Source: Macrolepiota albuminosa (lineage: Eukaryota; Basidiomycota; Agaricomycetes; Agaricales; Agaricaceae). Taken from it: a stretch of 64,000 nucleotides of DNA. Numbering within the stretch: position 1 is the stretch's first letter; each line of letters begins with the position of its first letter. Below, one piece after another: positions 45,379 through 57,604 of the stretch. The stretch is from NCBI GenBank assembly GCA_027475525.1, contig JAMWFC010000051.1, positions 1,749,205 through 1,813,204 of the forward strand. Direction: 5' to 3'. A program made the position numbers and the translations under genes. The notes beneath the pieces are model-generated. The model was not told where the DNA came from and ran no database searches. It was given only the letters and a program-made list of their open reading frames with translations.

Positions 45379-46124
45379 AATTATAGCTGTTATCAAAAGA
45401 GTTGGCCATAACCATTTTGGGCCAAACACACCGAAATTTCGTGTATCAAAAAGTTGCCACCACTTTCTTGTCATAGTACACTTTCCACTACATATATCGA
45501 CTAGAATTCAATTGATTTTCGATCTACATGATATTCTGTAGGTGCACAGCTCAATTTGGGCCCTATCGGACCATCCAATAAAATAGAAACAGCTAGGCGA
45601 GATTGTACTCACTTTCTATCGTTCGTGCAAGGTCTATAGATTAGACAGATAAATGCAGGGGCAGTAGATGGTAGGGAGAGTGTTTTTGGAGATGCTACGA
45701 GGGTCTCATGTCAGTAAGATGTCCGCTACATTGATGATTGTCACCACACCTCATTAACGGCCACCATGCCCAAGGGTGATTAAGCAGTTCATTTACCTTG
45801 AAACCTTGTATTGCACCTCCAGAAAGACTTGTGTAATAGGCCGGTCAAAATTTTCTTGTGTTGCTCACACTTCATATCATATAATTGACAGAAAGATGCT
45901 TGCTCGGTGTAGATCTCCATTTTTTCAGTGTACTAAAATCACTCTTTCATCTCCGTGGCATCTGTAGAATATAGTTCTGATCATGTACATGTGTAATTTA
46001 GCACTATACTACAAGAATTGAATGTGCTACAACATTGAAAGTGGTTGGCGACGTTCTGGCGCACAAAATCTCGGTCTTTGCCTAAAATAAGTTATGGCCA
46101 ACTCTTTTGAAATCAGCAATAATT
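45379..46124. repeat. inverted repeat, arms of about 90 bp, 570-bp core
   Basis: Arm 1 (45379-45467) and arm 2 (46037-46124) are imperfect reverse complements. The best block is a perfect 20-mer: TCAAAAGAGTTGGCCATAAC at 45393-45412 and its complement at 46091-46110. Similarity continues inwards to CCACCACTTTC / GAAAGTGGTTGG. The core has no coding frame of note. The form is that of a small non-autonomous DNA element, but no target-site duplication could be fixed by eye. Confidence 0.5.
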
Positions 46125-46441
46125 TTGTCATACATAGACATACATAGTCTTGTCATGCACCTATGCAATCGCATAGCCGAATGGTTTCTCATAATTAACG
46201 TCTTACAGCAGGTGCGATGTGATGGACAGACATATTTTCACCTGTGACCAGATATTCAAAGGGAGACCGGAATGGCACCATGTGTGCCATGTAGCCGATA
46301 GATCTAGGACGTTACCGGTCCTTTTATGCATGACATGACGAGTAGATGAAAACATCTTTATGGACTCTTCGAAAGAAAAATTGACATTCGCTGATAACTT
46401 TCAAAGCTTAACTCGACCGACAAAATTTTCAGACTCAGGCA

Positions 46442-47261
46442 TCAACCAACATAGTCACTGTTTTCAGGACATTCTCTTGCAATCTGTAACAAGTTAGAAG
46501 ACTCTCCGCCAAACTGAGGATACTCACATGACCCTCCTGCTGGCATTTATAGCAGGTCTTATTCTTGTTCAGAATGCCTCCCGTCTGGCCTAATGGCGTA
46601 CTATCGATAGGTGTAGCGCCAGGTGCCGCGAGGCAGTCCCTACGCAGAGGACAAGTCAGTGATATGCGCCATATTACACTATGGTCATGGGTACCTGGCC
46701 ATATGGTTGGGGCCACCACAACGGTAGCATTTAACGGGAGGCAAAGTCGATGTGTTCAAGGTACGACCGGGTGGCGGAACGCGGGTGGCAAAACCATTAG
46801 TGGCACCCAAAGTTCCGTTAGGGCAAGTACGAGCAATGTGGCCAAAACGGCCACAACTCTATTTATGACGTTAAAAACGAGCAAAAAGAAAATCAAAAAT
46901 TTTATAGATTCCTACATAGCACTTCTGATTGTTACCTTGTTGTTGAACCCTCAGACTGGGGCATTCAGCTGATTTTTGGTGTCAACGATTGGTTCGGAAG
47001 AAACTCGGGGATGAGGTACCCTGGATGTGACCAACTCCTCCGCATGAATAGCATTGCTTCGCCGAAACTGTTCGTGGAGATGGGCAAGCCGAAGACTCAT
47101 GTCCTGGCTGACGACAGTTATAGCAAAGCCTCTCACTGGACGTGCAGTTTTCGGCGATGTGACCGACTAAAACCATCATTAGAAATTTGAGAGCAAGTAA
47201 AGGTGGCGAACGCACGGTTGCCACACTTGAAGCAGCCCTTCCTAGAAAACTGGTATGCCAT
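46442..47261 (-). CDS. GIS2: CCHC zinc-knuckle protein (Gis2/Byr3/CNBP-like)
   Basis: A nucleic-acid-binding protein that associates with mRNA and ribosomes in translation control and stress granules. About 187 residues, spliced from six exons. Six zinc knuckles (CX2CX4HX4C) are seen: CFKCGNLGHIAENC, CYNCRQPGHESSAC, CYSCGGVGHIQAEC, CYSCGRFGHIARTC, CYRCGGPNHMARDC and CYKCQQEGHIAREC. Several are split by introns inside the knuckle, and every splice restores the pattern. Between knuckles 4 and 5 lies an RVPPPGRT-type linker. Yeast Gis2 and Schizosaccharomyces Byr3 have seven knuckles, so this copy has one fewer. There is no Gag, protease or reverse transcriptase nearby, which argues against a retroelement. 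Confidence 0.88.
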
Positions 47262-48408
47262 CTCAAAACTACTTCTTGAAAGCGACTCTGGACTATTTTC
47301 CGAGTAGTGAGACGACGATCATGCAAAGGTTTAAAGAAGCAACATTCCTTCTCCCACTTCCAGCTGACTACTAACCCTCTACCGCCTCCACAAAGGGATG
47401 TGTTGGAAAGTGATGAGTGATGTTGAAATGCACCCAGCTGCTCCGAGTAACCGGCCCTGAAGTGCCTTACCAAGCAAGATCAAGAGACATTACTATCACA
47501 AGGTACTTCACGTGTACTGGGGTTGCAAAACCACAGGGAGTTGCAAAATGTGGTTTTTTAAGAGATGGCAACACTTTTATATCTGATCCTCTTCAATCGT
47601 AATACAACTATATTCATCGATTCTGGATTTTGAATTTGGTGTGAATTAAGCTTCTTGTTACATCGCGATTGACTGTTCTTGGTCTTAATCTCTAGCCTCC
47701 ATTTTGGTTCAAGCTTCTGAGCACAGACTGAAGATAGCATAAAAAAAGCCCTGGCCAAGTTTTTCGGTCTCTTGTGCCCTTGGGAGGAATATGAAGGCTG
47801 AACTTATGTTTTGTGTGACACTATGTGATTCCTGTTTGATCATAATTTGAAGTCCAGTTTACTGCCGCAACACCCGTCACAATTGTGGTTGTTGATTCAC
47901 ATTTAACTTTGAAGTTCTCAAATCTGTGGTCTATATGGTGCATGTTTAAACAGCACCTCATCAGTGCTAGGATCAATGAACTCATTAAAGAGGCTGTTAC
48001 CACCCTTCATTCTCAGGAAACCCCTAAGGTCCTTGCTGACATCAAAAGTGCACTGGTCATGAACTTCCTTACCACACTGTTTGTCATCATTTCTGTGAGC
48101 TATCTTGCTTTGCACAGGTCTTTATTTATTCACCATATACCATATATAATTGCATATGCATCTTCTTGTAATATTGTATATAGTCTCATAATCTTGACCT
48201 GATTTTATGCTTGACATCCTCATTTTTGCTGAAGCAGAGATACAACCGGCAGTGTGACAAACTGTGATAAAGGTTTTGCAACTCCCTTTTTTTGGGTCCT
48301 GAACATCCTTCTGAGAGGATTCCACAGCACTCTACCATAAAACTAAATTTATAAGTCGATTCTTCGTGACCGTCAGGCCAACCCTCAGGACGTGAAGGAC
48401 GTATTCAG
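47262..48408. other. 1.1-kb gap with possible small mobile-element remnant
   Basis: No recognised gene. A 14-base block AGGGAGTTGCAAAA at 47535-47548 recurs as its reverse complement at 48274-48287, and a shorter GTTGCAAAACC block recurs in the same way around it. The sequence between is AT-rich with a 105-codon plus-strand frame (47885-48202) of unknown nature. This could be a decayed hAT-like or MITE-type element, but the repeat is short. Confidence 0.3.
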
Positions 48409-48991
48409 CTGATACAGCGTTAACGCCAACGCGTTGAAAACGGATTGGCTGAGTGTACACAGATATTATCAGCCTGCTGGACCGTGAATTACTCCCGGCC
48501 GCTAATGAAGGTCGACAGATGGTTTTCTATTCCAAACCGTGATCCTGAATGCTTTGGGTCCTGATAGAGAAACACTTCTGACCTATCTTTTATAGTAAGG
48601 GGGATTATTGTCGGTATCTTGCGGGGCTGAGCCAAAAGCGTGATAGGGATCGTCACGCGGAGCTCTCGCTCAAGGCCTACAGACTGGCCTATCAACATTG
48701 GTTAGAAACGTTGCACCCTCTACACCCAACGAGGTTGGGGTTGGCTCTCAACATCTCCGTTTTCTATCATGGTTAGTGGATACCAATTAGCCTTGTGAAC
48801 TTCATTTGATTCTTTCAACAGATATCAAGAAGAGCCCTCTGGAAACTTGTAATTTGGCAAAAAGCGCATTCGACGATACAATCCTCGTCAGTTTCTCCAA
48901 CACGGCGGCTGATGCGCTGCAGGACTCCATGACTATCCTACAACTTTTAAAAGACGACTTGATCTTGTGGTCTGAGGAGATCAAGACTTAG
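48409..48991 (+). pseudogene. 14-3-3 protein pseudogene, 5'-truncated
   Basis: The C-terminal two-thirds of a 14-3-3 protein can be followed, but not as an open gene. Homology begins at LIQR, hits TAA (48421-48423) where 14-3-3 proteins have Tyr, continues RQRVENGLAEC, then shifts frame to TDIISLLDRELLPAANEGR and MVFYSK. After an intron come KGDYCRYLAGL, HPTRLGLALNISVFYH and, after a second intron, NLAKSAFDDTI, TILQLLKDDLILW and stop. These are helices 5-9 of the family, including the RLGLALNxSVFY signature. The first four helices are absent. A stop, a frameshift and the truncation together indicate a pseudogene; no intact 14-3-3 gene is in the window. Confidence 0.82.
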
Positions 48992-49117
48992 TAGATATGT
49001 CCTTGGTACACATAGCTCAGGAACATACTACACATAATTGTGTAGACACCGGATGATCACGCCGCCTGGCATTGTAGCCTAAGTAACATCCATCTATGCC
49101 ATAGCATGCCTTTTCAA

Positions 49118-50492
49118 TTAAGAACTTCCTGCGCCCTGCGCAAATGTCGCGGCAACGAGCATCGGAAATACGAGAGTTGCATCTGCGTATACCTTGGGTG
49201 GTGTAATAAAACGAATAAAGCAAATGTAACAAAGAGCGGACGAACTTTCACAGCCTCAGCACTTGGTCTTATCTTTCCCCAGGAGACCGCTTCATCTGGT
49301 CGAGCACCGGAATCTGATCCATCAAATTCTTGTCCAGTATTCTTTTAAAGACAGCGACGATTACGATGGCAAAAAGACGACAGTTAGAGTAAAGACGTGT
49401 ACTGATAAAGACGGGGTAACGTACAATAAAGACAGAGTAATCGGCTCCATTTCGCTTGCGATAATCGTTACTCGGGTTGATTCTTGTAGTCGCTAGTTGT
49501 TGAACTTACTATTAACATCGCATTCGCGATTTGATGTTTGCAAACGCCTCCTCCAAGTACAATCATGCCAGCTTTGCGAGATGTACGCGACCGTTCATTA
49601 AGCTCCCGAATATCTTGCACGATATCGAGAACAAGGCCAGGGTTCCGGAAGGAATGAAAGTAGATCATGTCACCGATGGAACCATCGGTCAGTGCGGGGC
49701 AGAACACAGGAATGTCATTCTATACCAGTTAGGAAAAAGGCAGAAATTGCACATCGGATTCGAAACATACTTTGTATGCCCAATAATACACCGACTCCTC
49801 ATTGTTGATCTCCTTCCCTAACCGTCTGATAAACGAACTCGGGGTCCAGACCTTTCCAGTCGCCTCCTGTTCGGCCAGCATCGTGTCGAGGATAGGTGTG
49901 AGCCAGTCCTCGAATTTACAATAGTTATTATTGGGTACGACCAAATTCCCTATACGATTCATTCCACGCCTCCTCAGATCTGCTCCGTCGAGATTGAAGT
50001 CGGCAAGGTAGGTTTTCCCCAAGCATTTGATAAAATCTTCTTCAATCCCTCCTGCTGTTGTAACCAGCACTGAAACATGCTTATGCTTCACAAGATATAG
50101 TATGACTTCGCGCAGGCCCGATGATATGAGGTTCGAAGTATATCCCAAAAAGATGTTACACCGAGTTTGTGCCCGGACAGTTGGAGATGAAAAATAGTCT
50201 GATTCATCCTCGGCCAGAGGTTCGTCAGAGAGTCGCCACCTGTGCTACAAGCTTATCGTAGTCAATGAATTAGAAACGCTGGTTTTCTACGAACCATTTT
50301 ATTCACGATATCAATTGCCTTGCCAAGACTGTTTGCTTGGAATCCAATGCGCTCATAGCTTTGTAAGAACTGCAATAACGACATGTCCTTCTCGAAATCG
50401 GGGCCTTTGACGGAGACAGCATCCTCTGATATTGGTTCTGACCGTTGAAGAACAGCTGCAGAAGCTTCAAGAGGTAGAGTCGTGGAAGTCAT
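49118..50492 (-). CDS. DYS1: Deoxyhypusine synthase
   Basis: Transfers the aminobutyl group of spermidine to a lysine of eIF5A, the first step of hypusine formation. Multiple exons on the minus strand from ATG 50492 to TAA 49118. Hallmarks: [127 protein letters not shown] and [19 protein letters not shown], whose Lys is the enzyme-intermediate lysine. The last exon gives [19 protein letters not shown]. Several donors are GTTCGT or GTACGT. The end is complete, without the acidic tail of the human enzyme. Confidence 0.95.
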
Positions 50493-50637
50493 TTTCTGAA
50501 ACGTAATAAATTATTTGATCTGACTGCCAAATTGAGGCAACCACACTCTGACCGCAATTGTGCAATTAATTCCGACTCTCTTTCATTCTGCCAACAACAA
50601 ACACAACCATCATCGCAAGCTACTTGCGTTGGTTTGC

Positions 50638-53600
50638 ATGGAAGCTGCTGACAGTGCCCACAACGTCCCACTCCCTCCCTCTCCCCCCACTGTTTATTCT
50701 AATGGAACACTGGAAGCTGGCCACACATTGATTCCCACCACTGGTGACGATTCAGGCCACGTAGTTGAGCCGTCGATGGTGCACCTCCCCACCGACAAAC
50801 TAGAATTTGTGGGAGGTAAGAATCATAGCGATGGTCTGGCCCCAAACAATGTGTCAAAAGACCAGGGCAAAAACGAGAAGCCGGAGGAAGTTGTCAAGTT
50901 AGATGATCAGTACCACTCTACAGTTCTTGTTAACGTGACAGCCGAGAGAGATGATGAAGAAAATGGTGTTTTATCAACGGAGGAGAAACGGCCTAACCAG
51001 AGTATGCTTCAGGAAGAAACTTCCTTAGCATTGACTCTCGCGGCGGAAGCTCGTCAGCCTGTTGATGTCAGTATAGAACATGGTCCAGGGTTTTCTCATC
51101 TCCAAGAAGTCCAATCTGTACCGCCGACTCCCCCTGTGAAGTTAAAAGACATTCAGGAAGAAATTGCACCACCTCGCACCTCTCATTTTCAGTCTGTGGA
51201 AGAAACCCTACAGGCTCACAGACGTTCGATGACTATCTCAAAAGGTCATACCGTATCTGTAGTTCTGATTTCTGCCGCTCTCGAAACGATCGCTGCTTCT
51301 AAGGAGGCTAAGCGTTCTCCACCACTCCGGGATAGCACCCAAAAAGCACTGGACTTGTTGCGCAACAATCAAGGAATAGCTGAACCTCGAGTAATTTTCG
51401 AGCCTCTACGCCTAGCTTGTGAAACAAAAAATGAGAAGCTTATGGTTGCTAGCCTGGACTGCATATCCAAACTTGTTTCTTACTCTTTCTTTGCCGAGTC
51501 CGACGCGCATGCCGGTTACGTTACGTCTCCGCCATCATCACCTCGTCATTCTGGCACTACTACTTCTTCTACCCCTCAGCCTTCTCTGGTAGACCTGGTA
51601 GCACACACAATTGCTTCCTGCCACACAGAAACAACACCAGAAACCGTATCACTACAGATTGTGAAGGCACTACTTGCCTTGATTTTGTCGCCAACCACAC
51701 TTGTTCATCACTCATCCCTTCTGAAGGCAGTTAGAACTGTCTACAACGTATATTTGCTGAGTTCTGACCCTGTCAACCAAGGAGTTGCCCAAGGCGGTCT
51801 CACACAAATGGTCCAACACATTTTTGCGCGGTGTCAAGTCAGTCAAAGTTCCAAGGAGACAAGCGATTCCACTGTACCGTCCGCTATCCCGACGCCAGAA
51901 CCTGACGGATTAAACGATAAGGCTTATGAACAAATTTTTAATGAGCCTGAAGTAGAGAGTTCCCAGGTTTCACTATCAAAATCAATTTAAACGATAAGGC
52001 TTATGAACAAATTTTTAATGAGCCTGAAGTAGAGAGTTCCCAGGTTTCACTATCAAAATCAATGAACGAACCATCTCACGCAACGGCTGCACAAGTGCGG
52101 CTTACATTGTACGCCCTTCTTTTGATCCATCCTGACTTCGTATTGAAAACACGCCAGACAAAATTTTGAAATCGCCAATCCATTGGATACTTTACCAGAA
52201 GCCGAGCACAGTCATAACCTGACAACTAATGATTTGTTCATCAAGGACGCCTTCCTTGTGTTTAGAGCTCTCTGTAAGTTGACAATGAAACCACTTAACA
52301 CGGAAAGGTATGCTCTTGTAATTTAGTTAATAAATAATCGCCTCTGACGCTCCTTATCAGCGAAAGAGATCTCAAGTCGCACGCAATGCGCTCTAAACTC
52401 TTGTCGCTTCACCTCGTTTTGACCGTCTTGAACTCTCACATGGCATTATTTGTCGATCCTGGTGCTATCATATATTCCAGCTCTTCTAATGAGGCAACAA
52501 CCTTTGTTCAGGCTATCACCCAGTATCTCTGTTTGAGCCTGAGTCGTAATGCAGTTAGCCCTGTGCCTCAAGTCTTTGATGTTAGTGTTGAGATATTTTG
52601 GCGAGTGCTATCCGGAATGCGTACTAAACTCAAGGTGAGTCTAACCGACGGAGAATTCGCGAGAACTGATTCTATTGAATCCTGTAGAAAGAGATTGAAG
52701 TTCTTATGCATGAGATCTTCATTCCTATCCTCGAAATGAGAACTTCAACGCTTAAACAGAAAGCGGTTATCCTTGGGATGCTGTCGAGATTGTGCCAGGA
52801 TCCTCAAGCTCTGGTAGAGATCTACCTCAATTATGACTGTGACGGTGAGGCAGCAGACAACATTTATGAACAGTGAGTTGCTCTGGTGATCTGCTTTCGA
52901 GGTCGTTTCCAACTGATGAAAATAGCTTGATCAATATAATCTCAAAGATAAGTACAACACCAGCCTCCTTATACCACCAGAGAGGGAGTGAACCCTCAAG
53001 TCCTGCTCTCAGCCCAACAAACAAGAATCAGTCTGGAGGAAACCCTCCTTCACTCTCGTCTGCTCTATCGGTTCCTGGAACAATGGACACCTCAATCATG
53101 GGCCTTTCTGAAGCGCAGTTGAAGCGGCAGGGTCTTGAGTGTCTTGCTGCTGTCATGCGTTCTCTTGTTGCTTGGGGAACGGCTGCAGGTAGAGCAACCG
53201 AAGAGCCGCTGACCACTCCTGCCAAGTCGCAGGTTATTGAAGAGATACCTCTTACACCAGAAGGATCGCTAGACAAACTTGCTACCACGGCTGCAAGCAT
53301 TGAGACTTTGCGTCAATCCACCCCTGAGATTATTGATGATCCTGGTCGGTTTGAAAGTGCAAAACAAAAGAAAACGATTCTCTTGGAAGGTGTCAAAAAG
53401 TTCAACTTCAAACCCAAACGAGTTGGTGTCACTGCCTACATTGGAGATGGCTCCTGACTTTTGTTCCTCAGGGGATTCAATTCTTGATTGAAACTGGCTT
53501 TATAACCAGTAACGCACCTGCTGATGTAGCCAAGTTCTTGCTTACAACTGAGGGGCTAAGCAAGAGTATGATTGGGGAATATCTGGGGGAAGGGTGAGTC

Positions 53601-56600
53601 TTTCTTGTAAGTAGTCGACGTATATTTCTAACTTTCCTAGACTCGACGAGAATATTGCTATAATGCATGCGTTTGTGGACCAGCTTGATTTCAGAGACCT
53701 TGCTTTTGTCGATGCTCTGAGAGTTTTTCTCCAGTCTTTCCGTTTACCCGGAGAGGCGCAAAAGATCGATAGATTCATGCTCAAGTTTGCTGAGCGTTAT
53801 ATTGCAGGGAACACCAAAACCGTTTTCGCCAATGCCGGTATGTCTTTGGCAATGTCGTACGAATCAATTTATGACTTGTATATAGACACGGCCTATGTTC
53901 TGGCTTACTCGACCATTCTGCTGAATACGGATGCTCATAATCCTCAAATTAAACACAGAATGACAAAAGCCGATTTTATCAAGAACAATCGAGGAATAAA
54001 TGACAATAGCGATTTGCCGGAAGAGTTTTTGTCCTCTATCTATGATAGCATTGTCTCGAACGAAATCAAAATGAAAGACGAAGTCGAATCTGTCGCGCTC
54101 AATATGGGTGGGCCCGGTCTGGCTGCCGCACTCGCCAACGTGGGCAGGGATTTGCAAAGAGAGGCCTACGTCCTACAGTCAAATGGAATGGCAATCAAGA
54201 CAGAGGTGCGAAGTTGTTTCAGCCGAAGCTGTTCTTACTGATTCACTCTTTCAGGCCCTTCTCAGGACGATGATGCGTTCCCAAAGAAAAGCATCTAAAG
54301 AATTCTTCAGCGCCTCGCACTTCGTGCATGTACGCCCTATGTTTGAGATTGCATGGATGGCTTTCCTTGCTGGCCTCTCTGGACCACTCCAGGAAACCGA
54401 TGATTTAGAAGTCGTTGAACTTTGTTTAGACGGTTTCAAGAATGCGATTCACATTGTCTGCTTCTTCGATCTCGAGTTGCAGCGGAATGCCTTTGTCACT
54501 ACATTGGCCAAATTCACCTTTTTAGACAATCTAGGTGAAATGAAAACGAAGAATATGGAAGCCATTAAATCTCTCCTCGACGTGGCTGTAACTGAAGGCA
54601 ATAATCTCAAAGGCTCATGGCATGAAGTCTTAACCTGCGTCAGTCAACTCGAACACATGCAGCTAATCAGTGGTGCAGATGTGCAGGAAGGACGGAAGAC
54701 GTATGTATAATTCGAAGTTAATTTGAAATGTTACCCTTCATGATAATCTTTTGTAGTCGAGTTCGCAAACTTCCATCTGAAGAATTGGCAAATGAGAGTC
54801 GTTCTACACATATCACAGTTGCAGCAGACATGGTGTTTTCTCTAAGTCACTATCTATCCGGTGTATGTCTATCCTTTCCTGTTGTGCAACCGCATGCTTA
54901 TTTTCATCATTTAGACCGCTATTGTGGACTTTGTTCAAGCTTTGAGTGACGTGTCATGGGAAGAAATCCAATCGTCAGGCCTATCGCAGCATCCCCGGAT
55001 GTTCAGTCTCCAAAAACTGGTCGAGATTTCATATTACAACATGAACCGTATTCGTCTAGAATGGTCAAACCTTTGGGACATACTGGGAGAGCATTTTAAA
55101 CTCGTATGTGTCTTAGAAACCATCTTAAGTGCAGGTAGTGACATTAAATAAGGTCTGTTGCCATAATAATCCCCACGTCGCATTCTTCGCTCTGGATGCT
55201 CTCCGTCAGCTAGCCATGCGGTTCTTGGAGAAAGAGGAGCTACCTCATTTCAAGTTCCAGAAGGACTTTCTGAAACCCTTCGAGTACACGATGATCCATA
55301 ATCAGAATCCCGAAGTACGAGATATGGTGTGTTTCATGTCATGTTTAACTGTTAAATGGTTAATGTAGTAATCTAGGTTTTACAATGCTTGCAACAAATG
55401 ATTCAAGCGAGGGTACAGAACATGCGTTCTGGCTGGCGGACAATGTTTGGTGTATTCTCCGCCGCATCCAAGGTTCTGACAGGTTTGTTCCAAACTTCTT
55501 CATTACCTTGATCACTCTCAACATAGCTACAGAACGTATTGCTAGTTCTGCGTTCGAGATCGTGACTCGTTTAAACAAAGGACATTTCCTTGCCATTGTT
55601 CGACATGGCGCATTCGCAGACCTTACTGTTTGTGTCACTGAATTTTGCAAAGTCAGCAAGTATCAGAAAATTAGTCTTCTTGCTATCGCTATGTTGCGGG
55701 ATGTCATCCCTGTCATGCTCGAGTGCCCAGACTGCTCTCTAACTAATCTTGCAAACGATAGTGCTTCTCCAATGGACGACGCCATGATCAAATTCTGGTT
55801 CCCTGTACTATTTGGTTTTTATGATATCATCATGAATGGAGAAGACCTTGAAGTCCGGAGATTGTATGTGTATTGTTTCTCGTCTCGTGTGGTTTTTATG
55901 ATATCATCATGAATGGAGAAGACCTTGAAGTCCGGAGATTGTATGTGTATTGTTTCTCGTCTCGTGATATCAGATGAACTGGTTATGATTCAGGGCCCTT
56001 GACTCTCTCTTTACTACGTTGAAAACCTATGGGTCTGCCTATCCCGTTGAGTTCTGGGACACCGTTTGCCAAGAACTTCTCTTTCCCATCTTCGCCGTCC
56101 TGAAGTCAAGCCATGATCTCTCGCGATTCAGTACACAAGAGGATATGAGTGTTTGGCTTTCGACCACAATGATACAGGCATTGAGGGATCTCATCGATCT
56201 GTATACCTTCTATTTTTACATCCTCGAACGATTTTTAGACGGTTTGCTTGACTTGCTTTGTGTCTGTATTTGCCAAGGTACTTTTTCTGTAATCAGATCG
56301 CATCGGAAGCTAATGTTCCACAGAGAACGATACTTTGGCAAGAATAGGGACCTCATGTCTGCAGCAGTTGCTGGAAAACAATGTCACCAAATTGAGTTCC
56401 ACGCGTTGGGAACGAGTCACAACGACTTTTGTTAAGCTTTTCAGGACAACAACTCCCCATCAATTGTTTGACGAAAATCTTCGTGTGGATATCGATGACA
56501 ACTCAGCGGAAGTTGCAGAAGGTACAGGTTGGTCTACTCTTCATCTCCACGTTATATTGTAACTGATTTTTATAGACTACAATGGTCAAACCATCCTGCC

Positions 56601-57518
56601 TGCACCTCTTTTGCCTCATAGCGAGCAACCGAAGTCGGATGCACGATCATCACTGGTGGAACGCCGCCGTATCTTCAAACAAATTATCGTGAAATGTGTA
56701 CTGCAGTTGTTACTCATAGAAACAACGAACGACCTTCTCCGCAACACCAAGGTCTACACAACGATACCTCCAGAACAACTACTGCGTTTGATGGGTGTCT
56801 TAGACCATAGTTATCAGTTCGCGCGCATGTTCAACGATGACAAGGAGCTACGGACTGGCCTCTGGAAAGTTGGTACGTCTGACCATGACGCTTTCAGATT
56901 AGGAATGCCGACGTTTCCTATTCTCAAAGGCTTCATGAAACATTTGCCGAATCTGTTAAAACAGGAATCAAGCAGTGCTGCTACTCTGGTTCACATACTT
57001 CTTCAGATGTATTATGATCCTAGACCAGAACATCAAGCTGCGCGCCCCCAGATAGCAGAGCGCTTGTTGCCGTTCGTCCAGATTCAATGCTTCCTTGAAT
57101 ACAGCTCATTTGAAACTAAAGACTAGGCCTGGGTGTCCTTCAAGATTTTAATAAGCTCCGACCAGATACCCAGAGCAAAAATATTGCCGCATGGACACCT
57201 GTGATATCCGAAATTTTCAAGATTTTAATAAGCTCCGACCAGATACCCAGAGCAAAAATATTGCCGCATGGACACCTGTGATATCCGAAATTTGGAAGGT
57301 TTTTGCCAGTTCGATGATAAGGCAGTAAGTGCAAGGAATTCTTTGTTGATTTAGCCCAATAATGATTACTTTTCCAGTTCTCGAGGTATTTGCCGGCCAT
57401 ATATCCTCTTGCAACCGATCTATTGTCGCGGGACGTACCCCCAGAGATACGACAATCTTTAAGAACATACTTCCTCCGGGTAGGATATGTTCAAGGAATA
57501 ATAGAGGATTCGCCATGA
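50638..57518 (+). CDS. SEC7: Sec7/BIG-type Arf guanine-nucleotide exchange factor
   Basis: Large GEF for Arf1 at the trans-Golgi. ATG 50638 begins [18 protein letters not shown]. Then come a disordered acidic N-terminus, the DCB domain ([19 protein letters not shown]), the HUS domain ([18 protein letters not shown] and [14 protein letters not shown]), and the Sec7 domain with the glutamic finger [14 protein letters not shown] near 53.74-53.78 kb and [23 protein letters not shown] repeats run to [19 protein letters not shown] and a stop at 57516-57518. The gene is interrupted by three exact 77-bp duplications (51910, 55813 and 57139). Reading one copy at each restores the frame or the splice sites. 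One unexplained single-base frameshift remains near 57290, between WTPVISEI and GFCQFDDKA. Confidence 0.92.
51910..52063 (+). repeat. exact 77-bp tandem duplication 1 (in SEC7)
   Basis: 51910-51986 is repeated without a mismatch at 51987-52063. It creates a stop directly after SQVSLSKSI. With one copy the frame reads on as [19 protein letters not shown] and into an intron (GTACGC...CAG) that joins [10 protein letters not shown]. Confidence 0.97.
55813..55966 (+). repeat. exact 77-bp tandem duplication 2 (in SEC7)
   Basis: 55813-55889 equals 55890-55966. The unit spans an exon end (GEDLEVRR) and a GTATGT donor, so the second copy falls inside what would otherwise be one normal intron. Confidence 0.97.
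57139..57292 (+). repeat. exact 77-bp tandem duplication 3 (in SEC7)
   Basis: 57139-57215 equals 57216-57292, in the exon coding [20 protein letters not shown]. The extra copy introduces a frameshift; one copy reads through. Confidence 0.97.
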
Positions 57519-57604
57519 CATGGACATTGTAGTACGTTTATTTATGCATTGTATTGTCATCCAGTATATGGATTGTAATTAAGGAGAGTTTGATGACATA
57601 ACGA

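Noticed and set aside
45163..45474. Open frame containing KWLWPTLLITAIIPGKRNYN as the COQ10 N-terminus
   Set aside because: It cannot be spliced in frame to the COQ10 core; the overlapping frame starting MLRPILCC gives ERKIFPYDQKQLYEVV directly.
46435..47473. CCHC zinc knuckles as a retrotransposon Gag
   Set aside because: Six knuckles in a row with CNBP-type spacing, spliced introns, and no protease, reverse transcriptase, integrase or LTR in the surrounding sequence.
52130..52175. Apparent frameshift in SEC7 between [10 protein letters not shown] and FEIANPLD
   Set aside because: A 49-nt intron (GTACGC...CAG) joins RLTL to [10 protein letters not shown] in frame, so no frameshift is needed.
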